Shown here: positions 15,700-24,513 of the stretch, piece by piece | Numbering within the stretch: position 1 is the first letter of the stretch | Layout of the letters: every line of letters begins with the position of its first letter | Origin: an uncultured Bacteroidota bacterium | GTDB taxonomy: Bacteria; Bacteroidota; Bacteroidia; Chitinophagales; Chitinophagaceae | Direction of reading: 5' to 3' | DNA: 64,000 nucleotides | Assembly (NCBI GenBank): GCA_903904855.1 | Contig: CAIVEH010000248.1 | Coordinates: 1-64,000 of the forward strand | Notes under the pieces: model-generated | Database searches by the model: none | What the model saw: only the letters and a program-made list of their open reading frames with translations | What the model was told of the DNA's origin: nothing | Translations under genes and position numbers: made by a program

Positions 15700-16554
15700 A
15701 TGACTTATTCTTACAACACAAAATACATTGACCTGCCCGGCAATAATAATATAGCCTATATTGATGAAGGTAAAGGCGAGCGTACACTCCTCTTCATTCA
15801 CGGCCTGGCCAATTATGCTATGGTATGGAAGAAGAGTATTGATTTTCTCCGGCAATATTACCGCTGCATAGCTATCGATCTGCCCGGCAACGGACTTTCG
15901 GGTAAGGAAGATCATCCTTATGGAGTGCTATTTTATGCCAAAAGCGTATACGACTTTATACAGGCGCTCGAATTGAAAAACGTTACCATTATAGGTCACT
16001 CAATGGGAGGCCAGGTAGCCATGCTCACCTTGCTGAAACATCCGGCTTGTGCCGATTCGCTGGTATTATGCGCACCTGCCGGCCTCGAAGAGTTTACTGC
16101 TATGGACAAAACACTATACAGTAATGCCCTGCACCTTTTCAGCTATTTCTCTTCCGATGAAAACGGACTGCGGCAGGCAATAGGGCATAGCTTCTATGGT
16201 ATGCAGTCGCAAGGCGATGGCATAATAAAAGAGCTGACAGATATAATGAAGACCTATAGTCTGAATGTTTACCGGAATATGGTAGACCGTTCAATAAAGA
16301 GTATGCTCGACAACACGGTATTTCATCAGTTAGATAAAATAAAAGTGCCTGTGCTGATGATCTTCGGCAAACAGGATGCACTGATTCCCAACAAACTCAT
16401 TCATCATTACAGTACCGAGAAGCTGGGGAACGATGCAGTAAATAAAATGAAGCAGGCCTCACTGGCTATAGTACCCGATTGCGGCCACTTTGTGCAGATT
16501 GAAAAAGCTGATGATGTGAACCGGCTGATTGTTCAGTTTCTTGAAAAGAACTAA
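15700..16554 (+). CDS. Alpha/beta-hydrolase in the PHA locus
   Basis: A 284-residue single-domain alpha/beta-hydrolase: oxyanion strand FIHGLANYAMVW (~33-44), LPGNGLSG, nucleophile elbow IGHSMGG with Ser101, an aspartate in IFGKQDALIP and histidine in DCGHFVQIEK near the C-terminus. No signal peptide, so cytoplasmic. Its place between phaC and phaE suggests work on PHA: an intracellular depolymerase, an oligomer hydrolase or an acyl-CoA thioesterase are candidates, but the family is broad and the sequence alone does not decide. Its ATG directly abuts a dispersed GC-rich repeat, and a bidirectional terminator shared with phaE follows. Confidence 0.8.
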   Translation: MTYSYNTKYIDLPGNNNIAYIDEGKGERTLLFIHGLANYAMVWKKSIDFLRQYYRCIAIDLPGNGLSGKEDHPYGVLFYAKSVYDFIQALELKNVTIIGHSMGGQVAMLTLLKHPACADSLVLCAPAGLEEFTAMDKTLYSNALHLFSYFSSDENGLRQAIGHSFYGMQSQGDGIIKELTDIMKTYSLNVYRNMVDRSIKSMLDNTVFHQLDKIKVPVLMIFGKQDALIPNKLIHHYSTEKLGNDAVNKMKQASLAIVPDCGHFVQIEKADDVNRLIVQFLEKN

Positions 16555-16588
16555 CCCTTGTATTCTGATGGTGTAATAAATGGATGAG

Positions 16589-16628
16589 ACATAAAAAAAG
16601 GAAAGCTTTCGCCTTCCTTTTTTTATGT
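16589..16628. terminator. Bidirectional rho-independent terminator
   Basis: A perfect 15-bp stem (16589-16603 with 16614-16628) whose A run and T run serve both strands. It lies between the convergent alpha/beta-hydrolase gene and phaE. Confidence 0.9.
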
Positions 16629-16644
16629 GGATTACTATGTGTTA

Positions 16645-18261
16645 TTATTTCTTTGCTGCAGTCTTCTTAGCTGTTTTTTTAGCTTCGGTTGCTTCAGTTG
16701 TTTCTTCAGTTTCTTCTACATCCAGATCCAGCATTTTTTCCAGCTGACGAACTTGTTTCTTCAGGTCGTAGATGGTTTTGTAAACAGCATCCATTTCGCT
16801 GCGTGTAGCTACTGGTATATCTTTCAGCATCTGTTCAGTCTGCAGTTCGATATCTTTTTTCAGACTCATCTGCATAGATCCTACTTCAGCCATCAGTTCG
16901 CTGTATTCAGTGCTTTCAAATAAAGAAACATAAACCTTATCGCTGATGTTCAGCCACTCCTGGTACAGATCAACAATGCTGGAAACCTGATGGCCATCCT
17001 GCATTTTCTTAGCCATATTCTCAGCCAGTTTGTCCATAACCTTAGCGCCCTGATTGTACATCATATACTGCAGTTCAGAATTCTTCAGGTTATAAGCCAT
17101 TATGCGGTCAGTGATGTTGTTCCATTCCTGCATAGCCTTGGTCTGCTGTGTTGGAGTCATCATTTTGGTAAATGGAGCAAATGCTTCATTCATCTGTTTC
17201 TGCCAGTTGCCATAAGTGCTCTGTATGTTACCGAAAATCTGCGCACCGTTATTGCCGCCCATAGTCTTCTGCATCATTTCGCGCATCTGGTTGTAGCCCT
17301 TCATGCCTGCATCGCCGGCCTGCTTCATACTGTCATTATACGAAGCAGTCATTTTATTAACAAACTCACGGCTGCCTTCTGGCATAAAACCAAAGAATTT
17401 ATCCATGAACTCCTTATAGGTTTCAGGGTTCATCATTTTCTTATATTCTTCCATGTTGAAGGTTTTATCCTGCATGGATTTGATCATCGGCATCCACATT
17501 TCTGCAAACTTGGTAAAGCCTTCGCCGGAGTTGATCATATTCTTATAAGCATCCTGAACGGTACCGTTTTCAAAATTCTTCTGCCACTCAGCAAAGCTGC
17601 TGTTCAGTGTGCTGTAATATTGATTGAACAGGTTGGTAACGTTTTCAGTTGCTTTCTTAAACTGCTCGTTGTTCATTGGGTTCATGCTCTGCATCTGGTT
17701 CATCCAGTTGTTTGTATTCATCTGGTTCATCCATGCAGCCATTGGGTTGCTGTTAGCGTTATTGAAAGAACTCATCCAGTCAGCAAAAGGATTGCTGCTG
17801 TTGTTTGTCCAGTTGGTATAAGGATTTGTTCCAGGGTTAGTCCAGAAAGCAAAAGGATTGGTATTGTTGCCGGTCATGTTTGCAAATGGGTTGGTTGCAT
17901 TAGCTCCGAATTTCTTGGTAGCTTCCTGGCTCATTTCCCATATTTGCTTAGCCCAGTTGGCCTGAGTATTCATCCACTGTTCCAGGAAATCAGCGCCTTT
18001 TGTAGCATGGCCGTTTTCGCTGTGGTTTTCAGCTTTATGATCAGTATTTTCAGTTGCACCTGTTGCAAAACCTGTTGCCTTTGTAAACATTGTCTTCTGA
18101 CTGTCCATCCAGTTTTTATACCAATCTGACCCTTTCTCAATGGTTTCATTGAGTATTGGGTTTCCGGTAGTGAATTTCTTGGTTGATTCCACTACATTGT
18201 CCAACACCTTTTTCTGTGTATCAAGGATGTTGTCTACGATATTGTTGCTGTTCGAAGCCAT
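16645..18261 (-). CDS. phaE: PhaE-like class III PHA synthase subunit with Asn-rich repeats and basic tail
   Basis: A 538-residue protein with the layout of PhaE, the non-catalytic partner of class III PhaC. The N-terminal ~100 residues are helical; residues ~125-200 form a low-complexity region of repeated NPFAxW / NxNPxxxW / MNQM units rich in Asn, Trp and Met; residues ~200-470 are helical with PEGSREFVNKM and a long amphipathic block, and a C-terminal coiled coil (LKKQVRQLEKMLDLD) matches the PhaE C-terminus. The end is a threonine-, glutamate- and then lysine-rich tail, KKTAKKTAAKK, like the DNA-binding tails of some phasins. PhaE proteins are usually ~350-400 residues, so this one is long. 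A -7 box lies at 18380. The assignment rests on architecture plus location next to phaC and phaJ. Confidence 0.82.
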   Translation of the reverse strand: MASNSNNIVDNILDTQKKVLDNVVESTKKFTTGNPILNETIEKGSDWYKNWMDSQKTMFTKATGFATGATENTDHKAENHSENGHATKGADFLEQWMNTQANWAKQIWEMSQEATKKFGANATNPFANMTGNNTNPFAFWTNPGTNPYTNWTNNSSNPFADWMSSFNNANSNPMAAWMNQMNTNNWMNQMQSMNPMNNEQFKKATENVTNLFNQYYSTLNSSFAEWQKNFENGTVQDAYKNMINSGEGFTKFAEMWMPMIKSMQDKTFNMEEYKKMMNPETYKEFMDKFFGFMPEGSREFVNKMTASYNDSMKQAGDAGMKGYNQMREMMQKTMGGNNGAQIFGNIQSTYGNWQKQMNEAFAPFTKMMTPTQQTKAMQEWNNITDRIMAYNLKNSELQYMMYNQGAKVMDKLAENMAKKMQDGHQVSSIVDLYQEWLNISDKVYVSLFESTEYSELMAEVGSMQMSLKKDIELQTEQMLKDIPVATRSEMDAVYKTIYDLKKQVRQLEKMLDLDVEETEETTEATEAKKTAKKTAAKK

Positions 18262-18379
18262 AATATTTAATTTTATGTTTGAAAAAATTTCTTTAAAAAG
18301 TTGTTTGGAATGATTTTTTACCTATTTTAGCAAAACCTTTTATCTACATTCCTCTAAGTGTGTCTTATCTATTGCGCTG

Positions 18380-18387
18380 CAAAGGTA
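18380..18387 (-). promoter_or_regulatory. -7 promoter box (TACCTTTG) for phaE
   Basis: An exact TAnnTTTG match on the minus strand, about 120 bp upstream of the phaE ATG, implying a leader of ~110 nt. Divergent from the phaJ promoter. Confidence 0.6.
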
Positions 18388-18546
18388 ATTGTTCTTTCGT
18401 TAAATAAATGTAAAATCACTAATCTAACAATTAATTAATCGGGGTTTCTTTACCACTTTTAACCTTTTGTATTCCTTTAGCGATCTCTTTTATTGCTTTT
18501 TATTATTAAAATATCGGTCATCATAGTTGTAAAGATCAATTTCCCT

Positions 18547-18554
18547 TACTTTCG
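18547..18554 (+). promoter_or_regulatory. -7-like promoter box (TACTTTCG) for phaJ
   Basis: TACTTTCG (one mismatch to TAnnTTTG) lies 20 bp before the phaJ ATG, with a TTG about 18 bp upstream in the -33 position. Confidence 0.5.
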
Positions 18555-18574
18555 CCATCCAAAAAACGATCTTT

Positions 18575-18985
18575 ATGTTACAACCAGGCGACGAATTCCG
18601 TCATAAATACAGTTACACACAGGATGATGTAGACACCTTTGCACGCGTTAGCGGCGACACCAATCCATTGCATATCGACCCTGCTGCAGGCAAGGCAAGT
18701 ATGTTTGGGCGCAACATTATACATGGTTTCCTCGGAGCCAGTGTTTTCACTAAAATATTCGGTGCACTTTGGTATGCCGACGGGCATGTGTATATGACAC
18801 AGAACCTCAAATGGCTGAGGCCCATGTTTGTAGGCACAGAGTACGAAGCAGTAGTAAAAGTGAAAGAAATATTTAAGGAGAAGAATCGCATATTGTATGA
18901 TTGCGCTGTGTATGATGTGGCTACCGGAGAGCAAACCATTGCCGGAGAAGCACTGCTGCTGAATAAGAAGCAGTATGTGTGGTAA
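18575..18985 (+). CDS. phaJ: (R)-specific enoyl-CoA hydratase PhaJ (MaoC-like)
   Basis: A 136-residue single hot-dog-fold hydratase of the MaoC/PhaJ type. It hydrates trans-2-enoyl-CoA from beta-oxidation to (R)-3-hydroxyacyl-CoA, the substrate of PhaC. The catalytic pair Asp28 and His33 lies in SGDTNPLHID, matching the Asp31/His36 pair of the Aeromonas enzyme, followed by the conserved IIHGFLGASVF. Length matches bacterial PhaJ (~134). It is transcribed away from phaE. In this context it is the monomer supplier; a general 3-hydroxyacyl-ACP dehydratase role is the alternative but less likely beside phaC/phaE. Confidence 0.88.
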   Translation: MLQPGDEFRHKYSYTQDDVDTFARVSGDTNPLHIDPAAGKASMFGRNIIHGFLGASVFTKIFGALWYADGHVYMTQNLKWLRPMFVGTEYEAVVKVKEIFKEKNRILYDCAVYDVATGEQTIAGEALLLNKKQYVW

Positions 18986-19085
18986 TTTAGGGCGGAACGC
19001 CTTTATAATGCTGCATTTTATTGATGAAGTACACTTTTATTAATGAATATTTTGAATTAACATACAAAATTGAAAAACATTTTTC

Positions 19086-19117
19086 CCGTCGCCACTGATT
19101 TATATCAGTGGCGACGG
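19086..19117. terminator. Terminator-like hairpin between phaJ and the metallopeptidase gene
   Basis: A perfect 14-bp stem (19086-19099 with 19104-19117) and a 4-nt loop between convergent genes. T tracts on either side are short and offset, so termination strength is uncertain. Confidence 0.6.
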
Positions 19118-19150
19118 TGATTTTGGGAAGAAGTGGGGCCAGCAGGTCTG

Positions 19151-22078
19151 TTAATTCGACTCAACTACTATTTTCCTGCACAGAATAATTTCGTTTGCCT
19201 GAATTACCACATTGTAATTTCCAGATACCAGCCCCTTTGTATTAAAACTGTAATTTCCATTTTGGGGCTCAATTACTATTTTTTCAATCTGCCTTCCAGT
19301 CATATCATACAGCCATATAAAACCGGTATTCCCAGTTGCAAGCTTTATGTCTATTTCTCTATTTGCCGGATTTGGAAAAACCTCTGTTGTCGGAGGTGTG
19401 GTGCCTGCAACAGAAACACCATGAACTTTACTATCGTATACTGTGAAATCATCAATAGCGCCTGCATTTATTCCTTGTCCGTAGTCAACCCAGTTGGAAA
19501 ACATAGAGTCTGAGGCGAAAAATTTCAATTGAATTTTTGCAGTACCGGCAGGCAAGAAGGCGCTTACCCGGAAAATCCTTCGGCGCCAGTTATCATCGGC
19601 CTGGTAGGTGCTTTCCACAGTCTTCCAGATATTATTTGAGGCATCACGTATTTTTACTACCCATGGGTCTTTTTTGAAATTTTCATAACCCGCCTCATTC
19701 GAAAACCACCTGTAATATTCAATAACAGGGTTTGTAAATCCACTGATATCGAATACAGGAGTTAAAACAGTTGTGGTGCCACCAAATATACCTGTATCAA
19801 TTACGCCATTTCCTGTTGTCAGGCACTGCCCCAAACCTGTAGTATGATCTCCAAATGGATAGGTGCCGGTACCAGTCGTGCCAGGGTAATCAAGTATCCA
19901 GGTGCCTCTGGTGGCATCATCGCCCGGGTTTGAGCCTATTGCCCAGCCAGGATTTAGAGTGCTTTCAAAGCTGTCTCGTATGCTTCTTTGTAATCCTACA
20001 CCAAACTGATAAGGAATGGTTGTTTCATATGCTGGTAAAGAGTTATTGCATGTTATCGGGAAATAGGCATTAGCTACATTCAGACTATCGTGAATAATAA
20101 AGTAATATTCCACTACTGTTCCGGCAGGTTGTGCCGGAATAGTACCCGTAAAGTGGAACGATGAATTGGTAAGTGTTACCGGGTTCCAGGTTCCGGCTCC
20201 GTTTATACGGTAGTATATAGTAAGGTCATGGAAAAAATCTGAGTTCATGAGCGATAGGTTAAAGGACAAGGGTATGGGCACTCCTGCTGTTTGTATGGGT
20301 AATTCAGTGGGTGTTATATCTGCATCCTGCTCCAGGTATAATCCATGTTTTGCAAAGGCAGCAACTATCTGTGAGTAATGTGGTGTACCATCCATTAAGT
20401 TACTGTTATTATCATCGGCCATCAGCGCATCTATAAGTATCGACTGAAATACTGTACCCTCTGTACCGTCAGGGCCATCGGGCACATCAAAATAAACATC
20501 TGTAAATAGTTTGGTCATAGAATCCGGGCTGCCAATATTCACACCTACATCCCACCATGTACCTGCTATAATCTGTCCAATTTTGTGTGGGTCAGCAAAT
20601 CCTGTATAATCAACGTCAATGGGATAAACCTGTGGCATCATATCATACCGGCGACCGAATCCCCCAAATGTTGTATATGCATTTTGTGCCATTATAGGGT
20701 TGTGGGTTATGCTCAGTGCCCATATATCCGAACAGGCTTCGTTCAGAGAACTATTCATGATAGTGCTGCCTGTAACACTCTGGTAGAAATGATCTGAAAT
20801 ACCATGCCCGTATTCATGATATACCACATCTCCCAATTCTGCAAATGAATTACACCCTCCGCCAGCAGCAAAAAAATTAATATCGGATCCGGAATAATAG
20901 GCATTACACGTTCCAAATGAAACGTCAACATTTGTAACTAACGAGGTATCCATTCCTGTAAATGCCGGAAAGTATCCTTTCATAAAATCATGTATCCTGT
21001 TTACGTGGTAATAGGCATTCACATGCCTGTCGCTGCTGGGTGATGTTGTGGGGTAAGCATAAGTGGTACCGGGCACACTGACAACATCTGTAAAAGCAGG
21101 AGTCCCGTGTGAAGCCATATCAATAACAGTAGACCATTTGCCCTTCAGGGGTATATTTGTGCTTTGTGGCAAAGAAACGCCAATAGGAGCACAATGACCT
21201 GCTGTATCTGTAAAATAGGTAGATGAGCCAATATTCAGATCAAGGTAAGGAAGCGCTTCCGCTGTGGCAGGATTAAGTGTGCCGTTTTTATAAACCACTC
21301 CTTTTACCGTAACATCATAACTCGTTTCTTTAATGGTATTTGTACGGTAGAGCATTTTCCCGTTTATGGCATCTATATAGCCGGTTAATCGGACTGGAAC
21401 ACTACCAGTTTTACTGGCGGCAACTGTAAATGACCAGCTAGGTCGCAGCTCGTAGCCTGTTGTATTCGGAACCGGAAACCAGGACCATTCATTACTTATC
21501 TCATTACTTTTTATGGTAAGGTCGCTCAGGTCCTGCAATGCAATACTCTTAGCCTGCTCGGCTGTTAGCGAGGGGGTAACATTATTGGCTGGTTCGCCAA
21601 AGTTTTTCATCGTTATTCTTGCCAGCGCTCCGTCTTTCGTAAACCTGAAATTGAGGCTTGTGAAAACCACCGGATGCCCTTTTATTATCTGTGTATAATA
21701 AACATAATCGGCTTTTGGCGCTTCGGTATTGCTTACTTTCTTCCATTCACCTTCAATGACACCTAGTTGTTTTAATTGATGCCTGATACAATTTTCAGCT
21801 TTTTCCGTGCTGGTGCCTCCCTGTAATGTAACAGGCGTACCGTAGATATCTGTAAACAATCCATTAAGTTTATCAGCGCTGACATGCCAGCCAGGGAATT
21901 CGGTATTTACTAATTTGCGGCATTTGCCTTGTACGGTATGATTAACCGGCAAACTCTGGTAAATAGTGAAAGCAGAAACCTTATAAGTTTGTTTTTTTCC
22001 TTGTGCGGTTGTTGGTGCCTCCGAGATGAGTGTGCAGATGCACAGTATAGTGAACAAAAAAAGGTTTTTACAGGTCAT
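19151..22078 (-). CDS. T9SS-secreted fungalysin-type (M36) metallopeptidase
   Basis: A protein of 975 residues from ATG 22078 (the frame extends 9 bp to a TTG, but ATG gives the better signal peptide MTCKNLFLFTILCICTLIS). An FTP/PepSY-like propeptide spans ~60-250 (YYTQIIKGHPVVFTSLNFRF..INGKMLYRT). The zinc site is HEYGH (~421-425), with the downstream ligand Glu in SSLNEACSDIWAL (~447), characteristic of M36 peptidases. A jelly-roll-like domain follows (~650-880), and a T9SS sorting domain (EVFPNPANREIDIKL..GLVSGNYNVVI) ends it. It is an extracellular protease for protein breakdown, activated by propeptide removal. Confidence 0.88.
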   Translation of the reverse strand: MTCKNLFLFTILCICTLISEAPTTAQGKKQTYKVSAFTIYQSLPVNHTVQGKCRKLVNTEFPGWHVSADKLNGLFTDIYGTPVTLQGGTSTEKAENCIRHQLKQLGVIEGEWKKVSNTEAPKADYVYYTQIIKGHPVVFTSLNFRFTKDGALARITMKNFGEPANNVTPSLTAEQAKSIALQDLSDLTIKSNEISNEWSWFPVPNTTGYELRPSWSFTVAASKTGSVPVRLTGYIDAINGKMLYRTNTIKETSYDVTVKGVVYKNGTLNPATAEALPYLDLNIGSSTYFTDTAGHCAPIGVSLPQSTNIPLKGKWSTVIDMASHGTPAFTDVVSVPGTTYAYPTTSPSSDRHVNAYYHVNRIHDFMKGYFPAFTGMDTSLVTNVDVSFGTCNAYYSGSDINFFAAGGGCNSFAELGDVVYHEYGHGISDHFYQSVTGSTIMNSSLNEACSDIWALSITHNPIMAQNAYTTFGGFGRRYDMMPQVYPIDVDYTGFADPHKIGQIIAGTWWDVGVNIGSPDSMTKLFTDVYFDVPDGPDGTEGTVFQSILIDALMADDNNSNLMDGTPHYSQIVAAFAKHGLYLEQDADITPTELPIQTAGVPIPLSFNLSLMNSDFFHDLTIYYRINGAGTWNPVTLTNSSFHFTGTIPAQPAGTVVEYYFIIHDSLNVANAYFPITCNNSLPAYETTIPYQFGVGLQRSIRDSFESTLNPGWAIGSNPGDDATRGTWILDYPGTTGTGTYPFGDHTTGLGQCLTTGNGVIDTGIFGGTTTVLTPVFDISGFTNPVIEYYRWFSNEAGYENFKKDPWVVKIRDASNNIWKTVESTYQADDNWRRRIFRVSAFLPAGTAKIQLKFFASDSMFSNWVDYGQGINAGAIDDFTVYDSKVHGVSVAGTTPPTTEVFPNPANREIDIKLATGNTGFIWLYDMTGRQIEKIVIEPQNGNYSFNTKGLVSGNYNVVIQANEIILCRKIVVESN

Positions 22079-22374
22079 AATGATCAATTTTTATACATGA
22101 AGATAATGATTATTTGCGAATCTCATGGTTTATTTGTTGTTGTGAAAAAGCCGCGATTCTTGTGCTCATCTTTACTTAGATAAATATTTATTATCTTTAG
22201 AAACTTCAATGTTATTTAACTGGCATTTATAAGAAATTGAAAATAACTACGGGGCAATAAACAATAGCTGGATATTAATTCTAGCAATAATGATGCGATT
22301 TTCGATTAATTCAAATTTTTCCAACTGTTTTTTTATAATTGAGCTGTCTTTTAAGTGAAATAAAATGAATTTTT

Positions 22375-23580
22375 ATGCAAAAATTTACTTCCTGTTTTCT
22401 CCTTGCTTTTTGTTTATGCTTCAGTTGCCAGATGGCATCAGCACAGATGGTGGCTTCCGATATTTTTTTGCAGGGCAGGTACCTTGAGGTAGGACAAAGT
22501 GATAATGGTTCTTTAGGGTCTTCTGCTCCGGCTCCTGGTGTCTATCATCCCTATCCGGGCGGGCCGCTGGCTATGGTTTACGATTACGGTCACGATGGCT
22601 GGGTACCCGGAACGCCAGGGTATTTTGGCGATTATACCCTGCCTGTTTCAAAATATGAAGGATGGGGATTGCAGGTAAATGGGCCCTCTGGCCTCAACTG
22701 GGCTTTCAGCGACAGTACCGGCATTACCGGGCCAGGTTCGCTTGCCGGGCATAATGTCTCTTATTCGAATCTTGGAGGACATCTTACCGCAAACTGGAGT
22801 GGTATGGCTGCGGGTGGAAATTTGGCTATCAAAACGCATACGGTTGTTGATACCAGTGCCTCGTGGGCGGTTATAACGGTTGGGTTGTATAATACAAGCG
22901 CTATACCTATCCCTGGTATATGTTATCTCAGGTCTTGCAACCCGCAAAATGATTACACTCACAGCAGTAATCCAGCTACTAATAATAAGGTTTCTTATCA
23001 GGATGATGTCCTGCACCGGGTTATGGTATCATCAACCGGAACTGTTGATACAAATGCCTACCTGGGTTTAGGCACCGTGGATAGCAGGGCGAAAGCATTC
23101 GTTTATGGCTCATGGCCCATCAGCGGGTCTGTTACCGATCTTGCTACCGTATGGGCTGGCACTGCTTTAATTTCACCTCAGTATTCAGTTGGGGTAGCCG
23201 ACAATGGCGATAAAGCTATAGGTCTGGTTTATAACCTGGGTACCCTGCCTGCAGGCGACAGTTTTTCACTTTCCTACTCTTATATTTTTAACGGAGTATC
23301 GGGTATCGACAGTGCTTTCAGGCATTCAGTTACTACTTCTGTGAGCAGTATTGATGCAGTAAGCGATATTCATATTTTCCCGAACCCTGCCGATTCCTGG
23401 CTGAATATTACCAGCACCGGTACAATCAAAACCCTTGCCATTGGTAACATTATCGGTCAGACAATAATCACTCATACTTTTGATTCAGATAAGGTGCTGC
23501 TGAATATAGCTGATCTGGAACCTGGCGTGTACTTTATCAGAGTTAATGGCAATGAGGTGAGGAAGTTTGTGAAAGGGTAG
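22375..23580 (+). CDS. T9SS-sorted secreted protein of unknown function
   Basis: A 401-residue protein with signal peptide ending ...CQMASA-Q and a C-terminal sorting domain (HIFPNPADSWLNITST, NIIGQTIITH, LEPGVYFIRVNG). The ~300-residue middle, glycine- and tyrosine-rich at first (GRYLEVGQSDNGSLG, GVYHPYPGGPLAMVYDYGHDG), reads like a beta-sandwich of cell-surface proteins but matches no enzyme I recognise. Divergent from the metallopeptidase gene across a 296-bp AT-rich gap in which nothing else was seen. Confidence 0.75.
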   Translation: MQKFTSCFLLAFCLCFSCQMASAQMVASDIFLQGRYLEVGQSDNGSLGSSAPAPGVYHPYPGGPLAMVYDYGHDGWVPGTPGYFGDYTLPVSKYEGWGLQVNGPSGLNWAFSDSTGITGPGSLAGHNVSYSNLGGHLTANWSGMAAGGNLAIKTHTVVDTSASWAVITVGLYNTSAIPIPGICYLRSCNPQNDYTHSSNPATNNKVSYQDDVLHRVMVSSTGTVDTNAYLGLGTVDSRAKAFVYGSWPISGSVTDLATVWAGTALISPQYSVGVADNGDKAIGLVYNLGTLPAGDSFSLSYSYIFNGVSGIDSAFRHSVTTSVSSIDAVSDIHIFPNPADSWLNITSTGTIKTLAIGNIIGQTIITHTFDSDKVLLNIADLEPGVYFIRVNGNEVRKFVKG

Positions 23581-23612
23581 AATTGAGATAGCTTTGCGAC
23601 AAATAAATCCGA

Positions 23613-23620
23613 TAACTTTG
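23613..23620 (+). promoter_or_regulatory. -7 promoter box (TAACTTTG) of the RelE-type pair
   Basis: An exact TAnnTTTG match 19 bp before the antitoxin ATG, with TTTG at 23593-23596 as a -33 candidate (spacing 16 bp, slightly short). Confidence 0.55.
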
Positions 23621-23638
23621 TTTTACACTTAATCCGTT

Positions 23639-23851
23639 ATGGAACTCGTAATAAAGGATATAAAATCTGCCGAAGATTTAAAGCTGTTTACCGGGCTGGC
23701 AAAACGACTTGGTTTAAAAACAGCTAAATTATCTGAAGAAGAAAAGGAAGATGCCGGCTTGACTATTGCTATAAATAAGGCAAGGAGATCTGGTTATGTT
23801 TCAGAAGATACTGTAATGGCGACACTTCACAAAATCCAGGGTAAAAAGTAA
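23639..23851 (+). CDS. Antitoxin of a RelE-type toxin-antitoxin pair
   Basis: A 70-residue acidic protein, MELVIKDIKSAEDLKLFTGLAKRLGLKTAKL, of the type found directly ahead of RelE/ParE-superfamily toxins in Bacteroidota; its helical C-terminus would wrap the toxin. Its stop TAA overlaps the toxin frame in the -1 phase. It has a convincing promoter at 23613. Family name not assigned; the role is inferred from size, position and the toxin downstream. Confidence 0.75.
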   Translation: MELVIKDIKSAEDLKLFTGLAKRLGLKTAKLSEEEKEDAGLTIAINKARRSGYVSEDTVMATLHKIQGKK

Positions 23852-24117
23852 AGAATGTACTCTTTACAAACCAGTTTCTGAAACAGATACGGAAGGTAAA
23901 AGATAAACATTTAGCCAAACGGATTGAATCTGCAATACTGGATGTAAAAAATGCATCTGAACTTTCTGGAATAAGTCAGCTAAAAGATTTAAAAGGGTAT
24001 AACAATGTATTTCAGATCCGCTTAGGAGATTACCGTATTGGCTTGTATATCAGAGGTAATGTGGCAAAATTTGCTTGTTTTATGCACAGGAGCGAAATTT
24101 ACAGGTATTTCCCTTAG
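23848..24117 (+). CDS. RelE/ParE-superfamily toxin frame lacking a canonical start codon
   Basis: The frame, too short for many gene callers, reads VKNVLFTNQFLKQIRK, then LSGISQLKDLKGYNNVFQIR, LGDYRIGLYIRGN and FMHRSEIYRYFP, which is a complete RelE/ParE fold pattern (89 residues). No ATG, GTG or TTG occurs between the in-frame stop TAA at 23842-23844 and the conserved region; the expected start position holds GTA. The nearby ATG at 23855 is in another frame and stops after eight codons. The toxin frame is -1 relative to the antitoxin and overlaps its end at AAAAAG. It is either start-codon-inactivated, or made by a rare start or by -1 frameshifting. Confidence 0.6.
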   Translation, partial: VKNVLFTNQFLKQIRKVKDKHLAKRIESAILDVKNASELSGISQLKDLKGYNNVFQIRLGDYRIGLYIRGNVAKFACFMHRSEIYRYFP

Positions 24118-24130
24118 TGCAGATTTTATG

Positions 24131-24430
24131 TTATCCACAAAGTGTAGTGAATACATAATATAGTCCGTAAAATAAAAATGGTAGTATTATCAATTCCCTG
24201 ATAGCCAGCTGTTTGCTGGTTAGGTTACTTCTTCTGGCTAGGGCCTGTTCAAATAAAATAATTACAAACAACACTCCACTGAATATTAATCCTATTGCAC
24301 CTGCAAGGCCATTCCCGCCTTGAGAATTGAAGAACAGAATGTATAATGAGCCAAAGAAAAAAAACAGGAAAATCAGACCCAAAATAATTAATATTGGTGT
24401 TAACCTTAAAGCCCTGAATATGTCAAACAT
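24131..24430 (-). CDS. Small membrane protein of unknown function
   Basis: A 99-residue protein with three hydrophobic segments: ILIILGLIFLFFFFGSLYI, GAIGLIFSGVLFVIILF and LIILPFLFYGLYYVF. MFDIFRALRLTP is a plausible cytoplasmic start. No known family was recognised. It is convergent with the RelE-type pair, 13 bp away. Confidence 0.55.
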   Translation of the reverse strand: MFDIFRALRLTPILIILGLIFLFFFFGSLYILFFNSQGGNGLAGAIGLIFSGVLFVIILFEQALARRSNLTSKQLAIRELIILPFLFYGLYYVFTTLCG

Positions 24431-24513
24431 GCAGTATTGTTTATAGTATTCAAATATAGGGTAATCATTTTGATTTCATTTTTCTATCAGTTGTTTTTCT
24501 ATCACTCATCAGC

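Noticed and set aside
16990-18129. A 379-codon open frame on the strand opposite phaE
   Set aside because: It is the shadow of phaE's low-complexity, Asn- and Met-rich codons; the translation is His/Leu/Val-rich with no family features and no promoter.
23848-24117. Assigning -1 ribosomal frameshifting at AAAAAG as the mode of toxin synthesis
   Set aside because: The heptamer reads T AAA AAG, so the P-site codon could not re-pair after slipping; a lost start codon or rare initiation is simpler. Kept only as a possibility.
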